Position numbers and translations under genes: made by a program. DNA of 58,338 nt from an uncultured bacterium (lineage in GTDB: Bacteria > Bacillota > Clostridia > Oscillospirales > CAG-272), in the NCBI GenBank assembly GCA_949293405.1, contig CASFDI010000029.1, forward strand, positions 1-58,338, given 5' to 3'. Under the pieces are notes generated by a model, which worked only from the letters and a program-made list of their open reading frames with translations, ran no database searches and was not told the DNA's origin. Shown here one piece after another: positions 17,947 to 25,707 of this stretch (position 1 is its first letter; every line of letters begins with the position of its first letter).

Positions 17947-19029
17947 ATGAAATATATATCATTTATATCTTCTTTTTTGATTGCGGCCGCTTTGACATTG
18001 CCCTTTTTTATCCTGTCCTGCGCCGCACTCACAGTCAGTGCTGACAGTGCCGTTCTCTATGAACCGGTTACCGGAACCTTTCTGTACGAAAAAAATGCGA
18101 CAACGCGTCGCGGCATGGCGAGCACCACAAAAATCATGACCGCACTGATTGCCATCGAAACGGGCAATCTTTCGCGGCAAATCACAGTGCCCCCTGAGGC
18201 GGTGGGCATTGAGGGCTCATCCGTTTACCTTAAAGAAGGCGAGACGCTTACTCTGGAAGACTTGCTGTACGCCCTGCTGCTGCAAAGCGCCAACGATGCC
18301 GCGGTCGCTATTGCCTGCGCTGTCGGAGGCAGTACCGAAGAATTCTGCGATCTGATGAACCGGAAGGTGACCGAGCTGGGGCTTTCTGACACTCATTTTG
18401 ACAATCCGCACGGTCTGGACAGTCCAGATCACTATACCACGGCAGCTGATCTTGCCCGGATCGCGGCATATGCCCTGGAGCATCCGGTATTCCGCGAGAT
18501 AGTCTCCACCAAGAAACGCGTCATCTATCTCCCTATGGAAAACGCCAGCCGTGTTCTGGTCAATCACAATAAGCTGCTCCGGCTTTACGATGACTCCATA
18601 GGAGTCAAGACCGGCTTCACCCGTCGCTGCGGCAGATGCCTTGTAGGAGCAGCCGAACGCGACGGACTCTCACTCATTACGGTCACTCTGGACGCCCCGA
18701 ACGACTGGAACGACCATATCTCCCTGTTTGATTACGGTTTTTCCAGTATGGAAAGCCGTGTCCTTGCCGAACCCTATTCATTCCGATACACCATGCCCGT
18801 GATCGGTGGGGACAAACCGACCGTCACGATTGCCAATACGGAACAGGTGCGTGCAGTTCTGCCCCGTACGGCAGTCTCACCCACTCCCGAGGTCCGTATG
18901 CAACACCTGCTGACCGCGCCCCTGCGTTCCGGTGAAGTAGTGGGTACCGTACTGTACTGGGTCAACGGTCATGTTGTCGCATCGGATTCCCTGGTGGTGA
19001 CCGAACCGGTGGAACGCGGTCGGAAGTAA
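17947..19029 (+). CDS. D-alanyl-D-alanine carboxypeptidase (PBP5-type)
   Basis: Removes the terminal D-Ala from peptidoglycan stems. The 360-residue protein has a signal peptide (about residues 1-33), the SxxK motif S59-TTK62, the SxN motif S114-A-N116 and K221-T-G223, so the active site is complete. A C-terminal beta domain follows and there is no clear amphipathic anchor. GGAGGTG precedes the ATG. Next to ytfJ it may be a DacF/DacB-like enzyme acting on cortex, but a vegetative role is equally possible. Confidence 0.92.
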   Translation: MKYISFISSFLIAAALTLPFFILSCAALTVSADSAVLYEPVTGTFLYEKNATTRRGMASTTKIMTALIAIETGNLSRQITVPPEAVGIEGSSVYLKEGETLTLEDLLYALLLQSANDAAVAIACAVGGSTEEFCDLMNRKVTELGLSDTHFDNPHGLDSPDHYTTAADLARIAAYALEHPVFREIVSTKKRVIYLPMENASRVLVNHNKLLRLYDDSIGVKTGFTRRCGRCLVGAAERDGLSLITVTLDAPNDWNDHISLFDYGFSSMESRVLAEPYSFRYTMPVIGGDKPTVTIANTEQVRAVLPRTAVSPTPEVRMQHLLTAPLRSGEVVGTVLYWVNGHVVASDSLVVTEPVERGRK

Positions 19030-19185
19030 GGCGCTTCTCTCCCGTCTCTTATTTCTCTTATTCTTCTATTCTTCTGCCCTTGCTGTCCGCCGCAACCGAT
19101 GGGACAAGTCTGTATGCACCCGTCCCCTTGAACGGAACGAGTTGCACCTGCCATTCTTTTATATGATACCCTGTGAGGACTATAC

Positions 19186-19932
19186 ATGGAAAAAATCAGA
19201 CTTCAGAAATTTTTCACCGACTGCGGCGTCATGAGCCGCCGGGCTGCCGAAGAGGAAATCCGGAACGGTCATGTGAAAGTAAATGGCCATACAGCTGAAA
19301 TCGGAACTAAAATTGATCCCGACCGGGACACTGTCACGCTTCGCGGTACCCCCATCCGGCGTACCGCGCGTGATTTTACATATCTTCTGCTCAACAAGCC
19401 GCGCGGATATGTCACCACCCTTTCCGATGACCGCGACCGGGGACGGAAATGTATCACGGATCTGTTGACCGATGTGGGCACGCGCGTATACCCGGTCGGA
19501 CGGCTGGATCTGATATCAGAAGGCGCGTTGCTGCTCACCGATGACGGAGAACTGGCGAACCGACTGACCCACCCGAAATACCATGTGGAAAAAGTCTATC
19601 GCGTGAAAGTTGACCGCCCGGTGACCGAAACGCACCTGCAGATTCTGACTTCCCCGCTGGTGATTGACGGCTACCGGATTGAGCCGGTTAAAGTAGAGGT
19701 TCAGAATATCACAGAAGAGGACTCCACCCTGATTATGACCCTCGCGGAAGGAAGAAACCGTCAGATCCGGAAAATGTGCGAGCAAGCAGGTATTGGCGTC
19801 AAGCGTCTCAACCGAGTATCGGTCGGTCCGGTCCGATTGGCCGGACTTCCGAGTGGAAAATGGAGACGCCTGGAGCCGAAAGAAGTCTCCGCATTGCTCA
19901 AAGTCACCGGTCTTTCCACAAGGAGGCGCTGA
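19186..19932 (+). CDS. RsuA/RluB-family pseudouridine synthase
   Basis: Makes pseudouridine in rRNA. The 248 residues have an N-terminal S4 RNA-binding domain (KIRLQKFFTDCGVMSRRAAEEEIRNGHVKVNG) and the catalytic domain with GRLDLISEGALLLTDDGELANRLTHP (catalytic Asp in GRLD), then EGRNRQIRKMCEQAG. It is typical of RluB, which often sits beside scpAB in Firmicutes, so a 23S target is the best guess. A run of pyrimidines precedes it; the ribosome site is TGTGAGGAC. Confidence 0.9.
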   Translation: MEKIRLQKFFTDCGVMSRRAAEEEIRNGHVKVNGHTAEIGTKIDPDRDTVTLRGTPIRRTARDFTYLLLNKPRGYVTTLSDDRDRGRKCITDLLTDVGTRVYPVGRLDLISEGALLLTDDGELANRLTHPKYHVEKVYRVKVDRPVTETHLQILTSPLVIDGYRIEPVKVEVQNITEEDSTLIMTLAEGRNRQIRKMCEQAGIGVKRLNRVSVGPVRLAGLPSGKWRRLEPKEVSALLKVTGLSTRRR

Positions 19933-19933
19933 A

Positions 19934-20347
19934 ATGCTCAAAATCAAACCCATACAGAGCAAGGATGAACAGGAACGGCTCGCCGCACTCTGCGGGATTC
20001 CGTATGATCTGGACTGTCTGGCTTATGCGGCACATGAAGATGACCGGTTTCTCGGAATGTCACAGTTTCGGCTGACCGACACGGCAGGCATCATTCGCAA
20101 TCTGCGCCTGGTACCCGGACTTGACGATTTTGAAGCGGCTTTCATCATGGGGCGCGCAACGATGAACTTCATCGACCTGTGCGGTGTACATGCCTGTGTA
20201 TGTCCTGACGATGCGGCGGATCACCGGCTGCTGACCGCCATCGGCTTCCGAAAGGACGAGGACGGCGTATGGCGCGCCGATCTGACGCATCAGTTTGACG
20301 GACATTGCTGCGAACACCGGAAGGATTCCCAATCCCGGGATAAATAA
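19934..20347 (+). CDS. Small acetyltransferase-like protein of unknown function
   Basis: A 137-residue protein starting MLKIKPIQSKDEQERLAALCGI, 1 base after the pseudouridine synthase and with AGGAGG before the ATG, so it is genuinely translated. The pattern (MSQFRLTDTAGIIRNLRLVPGLDDFEAAFIMGRATMNF, later LLTAIGFRKDEDG) resembles a shortened GNAT fold, with AIGF near the end as in many acetyltransferases, but the acetyl-CoA loop is not clear. Function not assigned. Confidence 0.7.
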   Translation: MLKIKPIQSKDEQERLAALCGIPYDLDCLAYAAHEDDRFLGMSQFRLTDTAGIIRNLRLVPGLDDFEAAFIMGRATMNFIDLCGVHACVCPDDAADHRLLTAIGFRKDEDGVWRADLTHQFDGHCCEHRKDSQSRDK

Positions 20348-20350
20348 TTT

Positions 20351-20385
20351 CTCCCCGCCTGTATTTTTCTCTTGACAGGCGGGGA
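20351..20385. repeat. Inverted repeat overlapping the ylxM-ffh promoter
   Basis: CTCCCCGCCTG (20351-20361) and CAGGCGGGGA (20376-20385) are complementary and enclose 14 bases that include the first bases of the -35 box. No U run follows on either strand, so it is not a standard terminator. It could be a terminator remnant or an operator. Confidence 0.6.
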
Positions 20386-20400
20386 AAAATATGCTATACT
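20372..20400 (+). promoter_or_regulatory. Promoter of ylxM-ffh-rpsP-khpA
   Basis: TTGACA (20372-20377), 17-base spacer, TATACT (20395-20400), about 30 bases before ylxM. Confidence 0.85.
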
Positions 20401-20435
20401 TGTAAAGCATTTAAGTTTACACCCGTGAGGTGGGC

Positions 20436-20792
20436 ATGTTTGAAAAAGATCTGACCGTGGGCACGCTGCTCGATTTTTACGGAGAGGTACTTTCGGAGCA
20501 CGCCCGCAGCATTATGGAGTGCTACTACTGCGACGATCTGTCGCTGGGTGAAATTGCAGAGAATGAAGGCATTTCCCGTCAGGGTGTACGGCATATTATC
20601 AAAAAGGCGGAGGCTGATCTGCGCTTTTTGGAAGAGAAGCTGGGGCTTGCCGCCCGTTTTGCGCGTCTGCGGGAAGCTGCCGGAGCGCTGCAGGATCTTG
20701 TACGGGATATGCAGCAGAGCGGGACAGCTGAGACGCAGGTTTTTTCGGAGCGTCTGCAGGCGTGTCTGGATACCATACTCAAGAATGCGTAA
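20436..20792 (+). CDS. ylxM: YlxM-like DNA-binding/SRP-associated protein
   Basis: A 118-residue helix-turn-helix protein related to sigma-factor region 4 (DLSLGEIAENEGISRQGVRHIIKKAEADL), conserved just upstream of ffh and thought to influence signal-recognition-particle function. The ATG at 20436 has GAGG 5 bases upstream; the GTG two codons earlier has no ribosome site. The C terminus is a coiled coil. Eleven bases separate it from ffh. Confidence 0.88.
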   Translation: MFEKDLTVGTLLDFYGEVLSEHARSIMECYYCDDLSLGEIAENEGISRQGVRHIIKKAEADLRFLEEKLGLAARFARLREAAGALQDLVRDMQQSGTAETQVFSERLQACLDTILKNA

Positions 20793-20803
20793 GGGGGAGT
20801 CAT

Positions 20804-22147
20804 ATGCTGGAAGGACTCACACAAAAACTTACCAACGCTTTCAAGAAATTCCGCAATAAAGGCAGACTGACCGAAGCCGATGTCAAGGAAGGCATGCGGG
20901 AGGTCAAACTGGCTCTTCTGGAAGCGGATGTCAACTTCAAGGTAGTCAAGGAATTTGTCAACGCGGTCACAGAGCGCGCCGTCGGAGCACAGGTACTGGA
21001 AAGTCTGGTGCCGGCACAGCAGATTGTCAAGATTGTCAATGAGGAACTGATCCGTCTGATGGGATCGGAAGCCTCAAAACTTGAAATCGCTCCTAAGCCG
21101 CCTACCGTAATTATGATGGTGGGACTTCAGGGCGCCGGTAAAACCACGCACTGTGGCAAACTGGCTGCTATGTATAAGAAGAAAGGAAAGAATCCTCTTC
21201 TGGTGGCATGCGACATTTATCGCCCCGCAGCCATTGATCAGTTGAAAGTGGTAGGAGACAGTATCGGCATTCCGGTCTTTTCAATGGGTAGCAAGGTTTC
21301 TCCGGTGGAGATTGCGCGCGCAGGCGTGGAACACGCGCGCAAGAACGGCTTTGACATGGTGTTCATCGATACGGCCGGCCGGTTGCATGTTGATGAGACA
21401 CTGATGGCTGAACTGGAAAATATCAGAAACACCGTATCCCCGCAGGAGATCCTGCTGGTGGTGGATGCCATGACCGGGCAGGACGCCGTCAATGTCGCCA
21501 AGTCCTTCAATGACCTGCTTGACATTTCGGGCGTGGTACTGACCAAAATGGACGGCGACACACGCGGTGGTGCCGCACTCTCTGTCCGCTATATTACCGG
21601 TAAGCCTATCAAATTTATCGGTACCGGCGAGAAGATGGACATGATTGAGCCATTTTATCCCGACCGGATGGCCTCCCGCATTCTCGACATGGGAGACATT
21701 CTTTCCCTGATTGAAAAAGCAGAGGCGGCGTACGACGCCAAGACCGCGGCGGAAATGGAACGCAAGATCCGCGAGGCGGCATTTACGCTGGAAGATTATC
21801 TGGTCCAGCTCCGTCAACTGCGTAAGATGGGCAATATCGAACAGTTGCTTTCGATGATTCCGGGCGTCAAAACCGGTGCTCTCAAGGACATCGCCATTGA
21901 TGAATCGGTGATGAATCACACGGAGGCCATTGTGCTTTCGATGACGCCTGAAGAGAGGCAGAACCCGTCTGTCATCAACGGGTCACGCCGCAAACGGATT
22001 GCTGCAGGCTGCGGGCTGACTGTTGAAGATGTCAATAAACTGCTGCGCCAATTCGATCAGATGAAGAAACTGATGAAGCAGTTTTCCGGGCGCAAAGGTA
22101 TGCGCGGCATTCCCGGCCTCGGGCGGCTGAAATTACCTGAATCCTGA
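20804..22147 (+). CDS. ffh: Signal recognition particle protein Ffh (SRP54)
   Basis: GTPase that binds signal sequences on nascent chains and delivers ribosomes to FtsY. The 447 residues have the N domain, G domain (VGLQGAGKTTHCGKLA; DTAGRLHVDE; TKMDGDTRGGAALS) and a C-terminal M domain (RQLRKMGNIEQLLSMIPG; GSRRKRIAAGCG). The M domain ends soon after the RNA-binding helices, without the long Met-rich tail. ATG 20804 is behind AAGGGGGAG; an open extension to 20762 is not conserved. Confidence 0.96.
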   Translation: MLEGLTQKLTNAFKKFRNKGRLTEADVKEGMREVKLALLEADVNFKVVKEFVNAVTERAVGAQVLESLVPAQQIVKIVNEELIRLMGSEASKLEIAPKPPTVIMMVGLQGAGKTTHCGKLAAMYKKKGKNPLLVACDIYRPAAIDQLKVVGDSIGIPVFSMGSKVSPVEIARAGVEHARKNGFDMVFIDTAGRLHVDETLMAELENIRNTVSPQEILLVVDAMTGQDAVNVAKSFNDLLDISGVVLTKMDGDTRGGAALSVRYITGKPIKFIGTGEKMDMIEPFYPDRMASRILDMGDILSLIEKAEAAYDAKTAAEMERKIREAAFTLEDYLVQLRQLRKMGNIEQLLSMIPGVKTGALKDIAIDESVMNHTEAIVLSMTPEERQNPSVINGSRRKRIAAGCGLTVEDVNKLLRQFDQMKKLMKQFSGRKGMRGIPGLGRLKLPES

Positions 22148-22191
22148 TTGCAAATCAAAAATAAAATATATATTTTCGGAGGAAAAACAAC

Positions 22192-22437
22192 ATGGAATTA
22201 AAAATCAGACTCAGAAGAATGGGTGCAAAGAAGACTCCTTTCTACCGCGTAGTGGTTGCGGACAGCAGAGATCCCCGTGACGGCCGTTTCATTGAGGAGA
22301 TTGGCTACTACAATCCCCTGACCGATCCGGCTGACATCAAGATTGACGCTGAAAAGGCGGCCGCATGGCTGGCAAAAGGCGCTCAGCCCACTGAGACCGT
22401 AAAGGTTCTGCTCAAGAAGAACAATATTCTGAAGTAA
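22192..22437 (+). CDS. rpsP: 30S ribosomal protein S16
   Basis: An 81-residue small-subunit protein. [42 protein letters not shown] is the conserved S16 N terminus. It has a strong TCGGAGGAAAAA site. It follows ffh as in most Firmicutes, but rimM, trmD and rplS, which normally come after rpsP-khpA, are not here. Confidence 0.97.
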   Translation: MELKIRLRRMGAKKTPFYRVVVADSRDPRDGRFIEEIGYYNPLTDPADIKIDAEKAAAWLAKGAQPTETVKVLLKKNNILK

Positions 22438-22486
22438 GACTTCCCGTTCAGTCAACGATTCTTTGAAGGGAGTGTCAACAGCCACA

Positions 22487-22720
22487 ATGGATTTCAAGCA
22501 AATACTCACCGACCTGGCACGCGGAATTGTGGATTCACCCGATGCGGTCCAGGTGACCGAAACGGTTGAAGGAGACGACATTACGCTGGTGCTTTCGGTT
22601 GCGGAAGACGATACCGGCATGGTGATCGGCAGACACGGAAAAATCGCGAAAGCGATCCGTACCGTTATGAAAGCGCTCGCAGTCAGCTGCGGCAAACATG
22701 TAATTGTGGAGATTCAGTAA
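22487..22720 (+). CDS. khpA: KH-domain RNA-binding protein KhpA (YlqC)
   Basis: Small RNA-binding protein that works with KhpB in control of cell elongation and translation in Gram-positive bacteria. The 77 residues start MDFKQILTDLARGIVDSPDAVQV and carry the KH motif VIGRHGKIAKAIRTVMKALA. The ATG at 22487 aligns with the family start; a TTG at 22463 is possible but less likely, and the AAGGGAG site lies oddly far (about 16 bases) from the ATG. Confidence 0.9.
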   Translation: MDFKQILTDLARGIVDSPDAVQVTETVEGDDITLVLSVAEDDTGMVIGRHGKIAKAIRTVMKALAVSCGKHVIVEIQ

Positions 22721-22727
22721 TTCCGAC

Positions 22728-22764
22728 AGAGAAGCAGGCGCCCCATAGGGGCGCCTGCTTCTCT
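22728..22764. terminator. Long perfect hairpin between khpA and rsmA
   Basis: AGAGAAGCAGGCGCCCC and its exact complement (17 pairs) around the loop ATA. It lies between convergent genes and probably stops transcription both ways, but neither strand shows a proper U run. Confidence 0.65.
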
Positions 22765-23655
22765 TCAGTTTTCGCGCAGTGCGTCGTGAATCAGATCCGC
22801 CAGACGCACAAAGTCGGCGGTGGAAAGGCATTCTCCGCGGACCTGCTCCGGGAATCCGGTTTCCCGCACCAGACCTCCGAGGTGTTCCTTCCCCATTTCC
22901 GGAAAAGCTGCGGCAAGCGCATTGACCAGAGTTTTCCTCCGCATTTCGAAGGCCGCCCGTATGGTCCGGAACAGCAATCCTTCGTCTTTCGGCACAAAGG
23001 GGGTCTGCTTGAACAGATCTATCCGCAGGACCGCCGAATTCACTTTCGGAGCTGGTAAAAAGCACCCGGCCGGTACGGTAAACAGTTTTCTTGCCTGACC
23101 GTAATACCCGGTCACAGCGGTAATCGCACCGTAATCACGCGACCCGGGAGCAGCTGTCAGCCGGTCTGCCACCTCTTTCTGCACCATAACAGTGATTGCG
23201 GAAAAGTTGATGCCACAGGTGAGCAGCCGCATCAGAATCGGAGTAGTGATATAGTATGGCAGATTGGCACAAACCGATACCGTCATATCGATCCCGGGCT
23301 GTCGGTCCGGAACCGACTGTTTAAGAAGCGCGGGTAAATCAGCCTTCATAACATCCTCCCGGTATACTGTCACATGCCTGAACTCCCCGACTGTGCGCTC
23401 AAGAACCGGAATCAGACCCGCATCGATTTCCAGTGCAACCACACGGCGGTAGCGCAGCGCCAACTGCTGCGTCAGGCATCCTACCCCGGGACCGATCTCC
23501 AGAATCAGCGTATCCTCATCATCTGCACACGCCTGTGCGATCCGCTGCGGCACCGCAGGATCAATCAGGAAGTTCTGGCCGAAATCCTTGCGGAACCGGA
23601 TGCCCGCCTCACTCATCAGTGTGCGGATTGTTGTCGGACTGCACAGATTCATCAT
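22765..23655 (-). CDS. rsmA: 16S rRNA (adenine1518/1519-N6)-dimethyltransferase RsmA (KsgA)
   Basis: Dimethylates the two adenines of the 3'-terminal 16S hairpin and checks 30S maturation. The 296-residue protein has the family start FRKDFGQNFLIDPAVPQRIA, S-adenosylmethionine motif ILEIGPGVGCLTQQLA and catalytic NLPYYITTPILMRLL. Two adjacent ATG codons (23655, 23652) are possible; AAAGGGA lies about 12 bases upstream. It stands alone, convergent to khpA and divergent from tRNA-Thr. Confidence 0.96.
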   Translation of the reverse strand: MMNLCSPTTIRTLMSEAGIRFRKDFGQNFLIDPAVPQRIAQACADDEDTLILEIGPGVGCLTQQLALRYRRVVALEIDAGLIPVLERTVGEFRHVTVYREDVMKADLPALLKQSVPDRQPGIDMTVSVCANLPYYITTPILMRLLTCGINFSAITVMVQKEVADRLTAAPGSRDYGAITAVTGYYGQARKLFTVPAGCFLPAPKVNSAVLRIDLFKQTPFVPKDEGLLFRTIRAAFEMRRKTLVNALAAAFPEMGKEHLGGLVRETGFPEQVRGECLSTADFVRLADLIHDALREN

Positions 23656-23709
23656 ATGGTTTCGATTCCCTTTCCCACCGGAAAAAGCCGGCTTTTTTTA
23701 CTCATCCTC

Positions 23710-23738
23710 TTGACAACGCAAGAACCAGATGCTATAAT
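23710..23738 (+). promoter_or_regulatory. Promoter of tRNA-Thr
   Basis: TTGACA (23710-23715), 17-base spacer, TATAAT (23733-23738); start point expected near 23745. Confidence 0.88.
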
Positions 23739-23761
23739 ATATAAGTACTGTTTCAGGCAAT

Positions 23762-23836
23762 GCTGGTGTGGCTCAGGGGTAGAGCAGCTGATTCGTAATC
23801 AGCAGGCCGGGGGTTCAAATCCCCCCACCAGCTCCA
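23762..23836 (+). tRNA. tRNA-Thr (anticodon CGT)
   Basis: A 75-base cloverleaf. The acceptor stem GCTGGTG pairs with CACCAGC, the discriminator is T, and CCA is encoded. The anticodon arm is CTGAT-TCGTAAT-CAG with anticodon CGT, reading ACG codons. The T arm GGGGG-TTCAAAT-CCCCC is perfect. It is a single-gene transcript with its own promoter and terminator. Confidence 0.97.
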
Positions 23837-23845
23837 GTATAAGCG

Positions 23846-23875
23846 GAACCCGGTTTATTCCGGGTTCTTTTTTTC
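23846..23875 (+). terminator. Terminator of tRNA-Thr
   Basis: GAACCCGG and CCGGGTTC around TTTATT, followed by seven T. Confidence 0.92.
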
Positions 23876-24003
23876 TTCCTGCGAACCGGGCTTCCGCCCA
23901 CCCGGTTCACCGCGCCCCGTGCATATCTGTTTTGGAGGTTCTGCCTCCTCTGCACAGCTTCACGGCTTCCCTGTAACATGGCCCCATGGCCGCACGCTTC
24001 CTG

Positions 24004-24029
24004 AAAAAGCCCGTATGCACGGGCTTTTT
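24004..24029 (-). terminator. Terminator of the serine hydrolase gene
   Basis: GCCCGT/ACGGGC hairpin with loop GCAT (minus strand), flanked by A5 and T5 so it can act in both directions. It begins immediately after the stop codon at 24031. Confidence 0.85.
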
Positions 24030-24030
24030 C

Positions 24031-25518
24031 CTATTCGTTTTCAATCAGTTCTCCGGACGCGAATCCCTGATACTCATCGAAAAACCACTCAGCGTTTTTC
24101 TGCATCTCAAGTGTAATACGATTGCCGCGGAAGGCTGCATTCATACGAAATGACCCGAAATACAGATCGGTTGCATAACATCTCAGCAGTAATGTCCCCG
24201 GAACGGCAAACGCAGCAGAAGTCTGACAGACATATCCTTTACCATAAGGGGTGCCGATCTGCATACCGAAATACGAAGTCTCCGGGAAGTGATCGGTCAC
24301 CTGATGGCACATACCGAACCGCAATGTATGCCTGCCGGTCCGGTTGGTATACTCCATGCGTCCCTCGTCCCCCATAAAAGTAAACGAAATTTCAGTGATG
24401 CCCATCGGATTCTCTTCCATGCGCCAGCGCCGGCCGCTGACCTGCGCCGCAACAGGGTCACTGGCCTCTCCGCATACCGCCGGCAAGGTCAGTCCCGCAA
24501 TGCACGCTTCAATTTCCTTCTGGGCATCCGGGTCCGGCTTGTAATGCTTCCCGGCCTCCAGGTGCGGATAGATCAGATCCCACAAACCATCGTATACCGC
24601 CCCGTAGGTCCGGGATCTGCCCTGCGTGTCTCCTGTCGTTACCATAGAAAAACGATACTGCGGCAGATTGGCGGACATCTGGCATCCCATCCCCAGGGTT
24701 GCGAAGCCATCATGACGCGTGCGCCAGAACTGATAACCATAGCCGAACTGCTGCTCCGGGTCAGGCGCGGTAATCACAGTATCGATTTGCTTGGCAGTTG
24801 CCTGTTGCAGATACCAGGCAGGAATCAGCTGCTCCCCGTTGTGACAGCCGCCGTCCACGCACACCGTCGCAAAGCGTGCCAGATCGCGCGAAGTACATAG
24901 AACCCCTGAACCGCCCCATTGATATCCGCATGGCGTACGGATGCAGTCCACCTCTTCGGAAATACCGATCTGCCGGAACAGACGCGGCCTCAGATAATCC
25001 ACGAAGTCCTGCCCGCTCACCCGGCGGATGATCATGCAGAGCATCGTGGTCGCCGATGTATCATAATGAAAGACCGTGCCGGGATCGTGGGTCGTTCGTG
25101 CACTGAAAAAGGTATCCCCCCAATCGCGATCACGGGGTGAATAAGTCGCACCCACACTGTACGGAGTCGCCATCATCAGCAGATCCCGGATGGTGAGACG
25201 CTTCAGGTAGGGTGAAGGATTTTCAGGGCGCTTGTCCGGGAAGAAATCAAGCGCATGGTCGGTCAGGGCCAGCTTCCCCTCCCCGATCAGAATACCAATT
25301 GCCACGGAAACAAAACTCTTCGAGGAAGAATACATTCTGTGCCGGAAATCCTTATGAAACGGCTTCCAATAAGCCTCCAGGAACAGATTACCATTACGCA
25401 CCAGAAGCAGGCTGTGCATCGGCACGCGTTCGTCGCGCAGGCGTTTGAGGAACTCCAACACTGCTCCGGACGGAACCCCCGCTTCCTCAGGGGTGATATG
25501 CTTCAGTTCATATGCCAT
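24031..25518 (-). CDS. Serine hydrolase, class C beta-lactamase family
   Basis: A 495-residue cytoplasmic-looking protein with no signal peptide. The N-terminal two thirds is the beta-lactamase/esterase fold with S64-SSK67 (MYSSSKSFVSVAIGILIGEGKLAL) as the catalytic SxxK. HYDTSATTMLCMII provides the tyrosine motif in place of the usual YxN. The C-terminal 130 residues form an extra beta domain (MEENPMGITEISFTFMGDEGRMEYTNRTGRH). Such proteins are mostly esterases or peptidases, not antibiotic resistance enzymes. It has its own promoter (25576-25604), GGGAGG site and terminator, so it is separate from the sugar operon upstream. Confidence 0.85.
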   Translation of the reverse strand: MAYELKHITPEEAGVPSGAVLEFLKRLRDERVPMHSLLLVRNGNLFLEAYWKPFHKDFRHRMYSSSKSFVSVAIGILIGEGKLALTDHALDFFPDKRPENPSPYLKRLTIRDLLMMATPYSVGATYSPRDRDWGDTFFSARTTHDPGTVFHYDTSATTMLCMIIRRVSGQDFVDYLRPRLFRQIGISEEVDCIRTPCGYQWGGSGVLCTSRDLARFATVCVDGGCHNGEQLIPAWYLQQATAKQIDTVITAPDPEQQFGYGYQFWRTRHDGFATLGMGCQMSANLPQYRFSMVTTGDTQGRSRTYGAVYDGLWDLIYPHLEAGKHYKPDPDAQKEIEACIAGLTLPAVCGEASDPVAAQVSGRRWRMEENPMGITEISFTFMGDEGRMEYTNRTGRHTLRFGMCHQVTDHFPETSYFGMQIGTPYGKGYVCQTSAAFAVPGTLLLRCYATDLYFGSFRMNAAFRGNRITLEMQKNAEWFFDEYQGFASGELIENE

Positions 25519-25575
25519 ATAATGATCCTCCCGGTTACCCTATTTATAATGATGTTCTGTATCTGCTCCTGATAT

Positions 25576-25604
25576 ATTTTACCACGATCAGAAACATCTG
25601 TCAA
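25576..25604 (-). promoter_or_regulatory. Promoter of serine hydrolase gene
   Basis: On the minus strand TTGACA (25599-25604), 17-base spacer, TAAAAT (25576-25581). Confidence 0.82.
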
Positions 25605-25660
25605 TCATCAGCCTGTATGACCAAGGCAGAATGGGCACAGGAGACCGCATCCGCCAGAGC

Positions 25661-25699
25661 ACAGCGCCCGTGCCGGGCTTTTCCGGACGCGGGCGCTGT
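25661..25699 (-). terminator. Hairpin after the sugar-acid operon
   Basis: ACAGCGCCCG (25661-25670) and CGGGCGCTGT (25690-25699) pair across a 19-base loop, just past the amidohydrolase stop. There is no clear U run, so it is a weak terminator call. Confidence 0.5.
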
Positions 25700-25707
25700 C
25701 CTCATGA

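Noticed and set aside
24031..25518. Beta-lactamase antibiotic resistance gene
   Set aside because: Only the general class C/esterase fold is present, without a signal peptide and without the YxN and KTG motifs of true AmpC enzymes.
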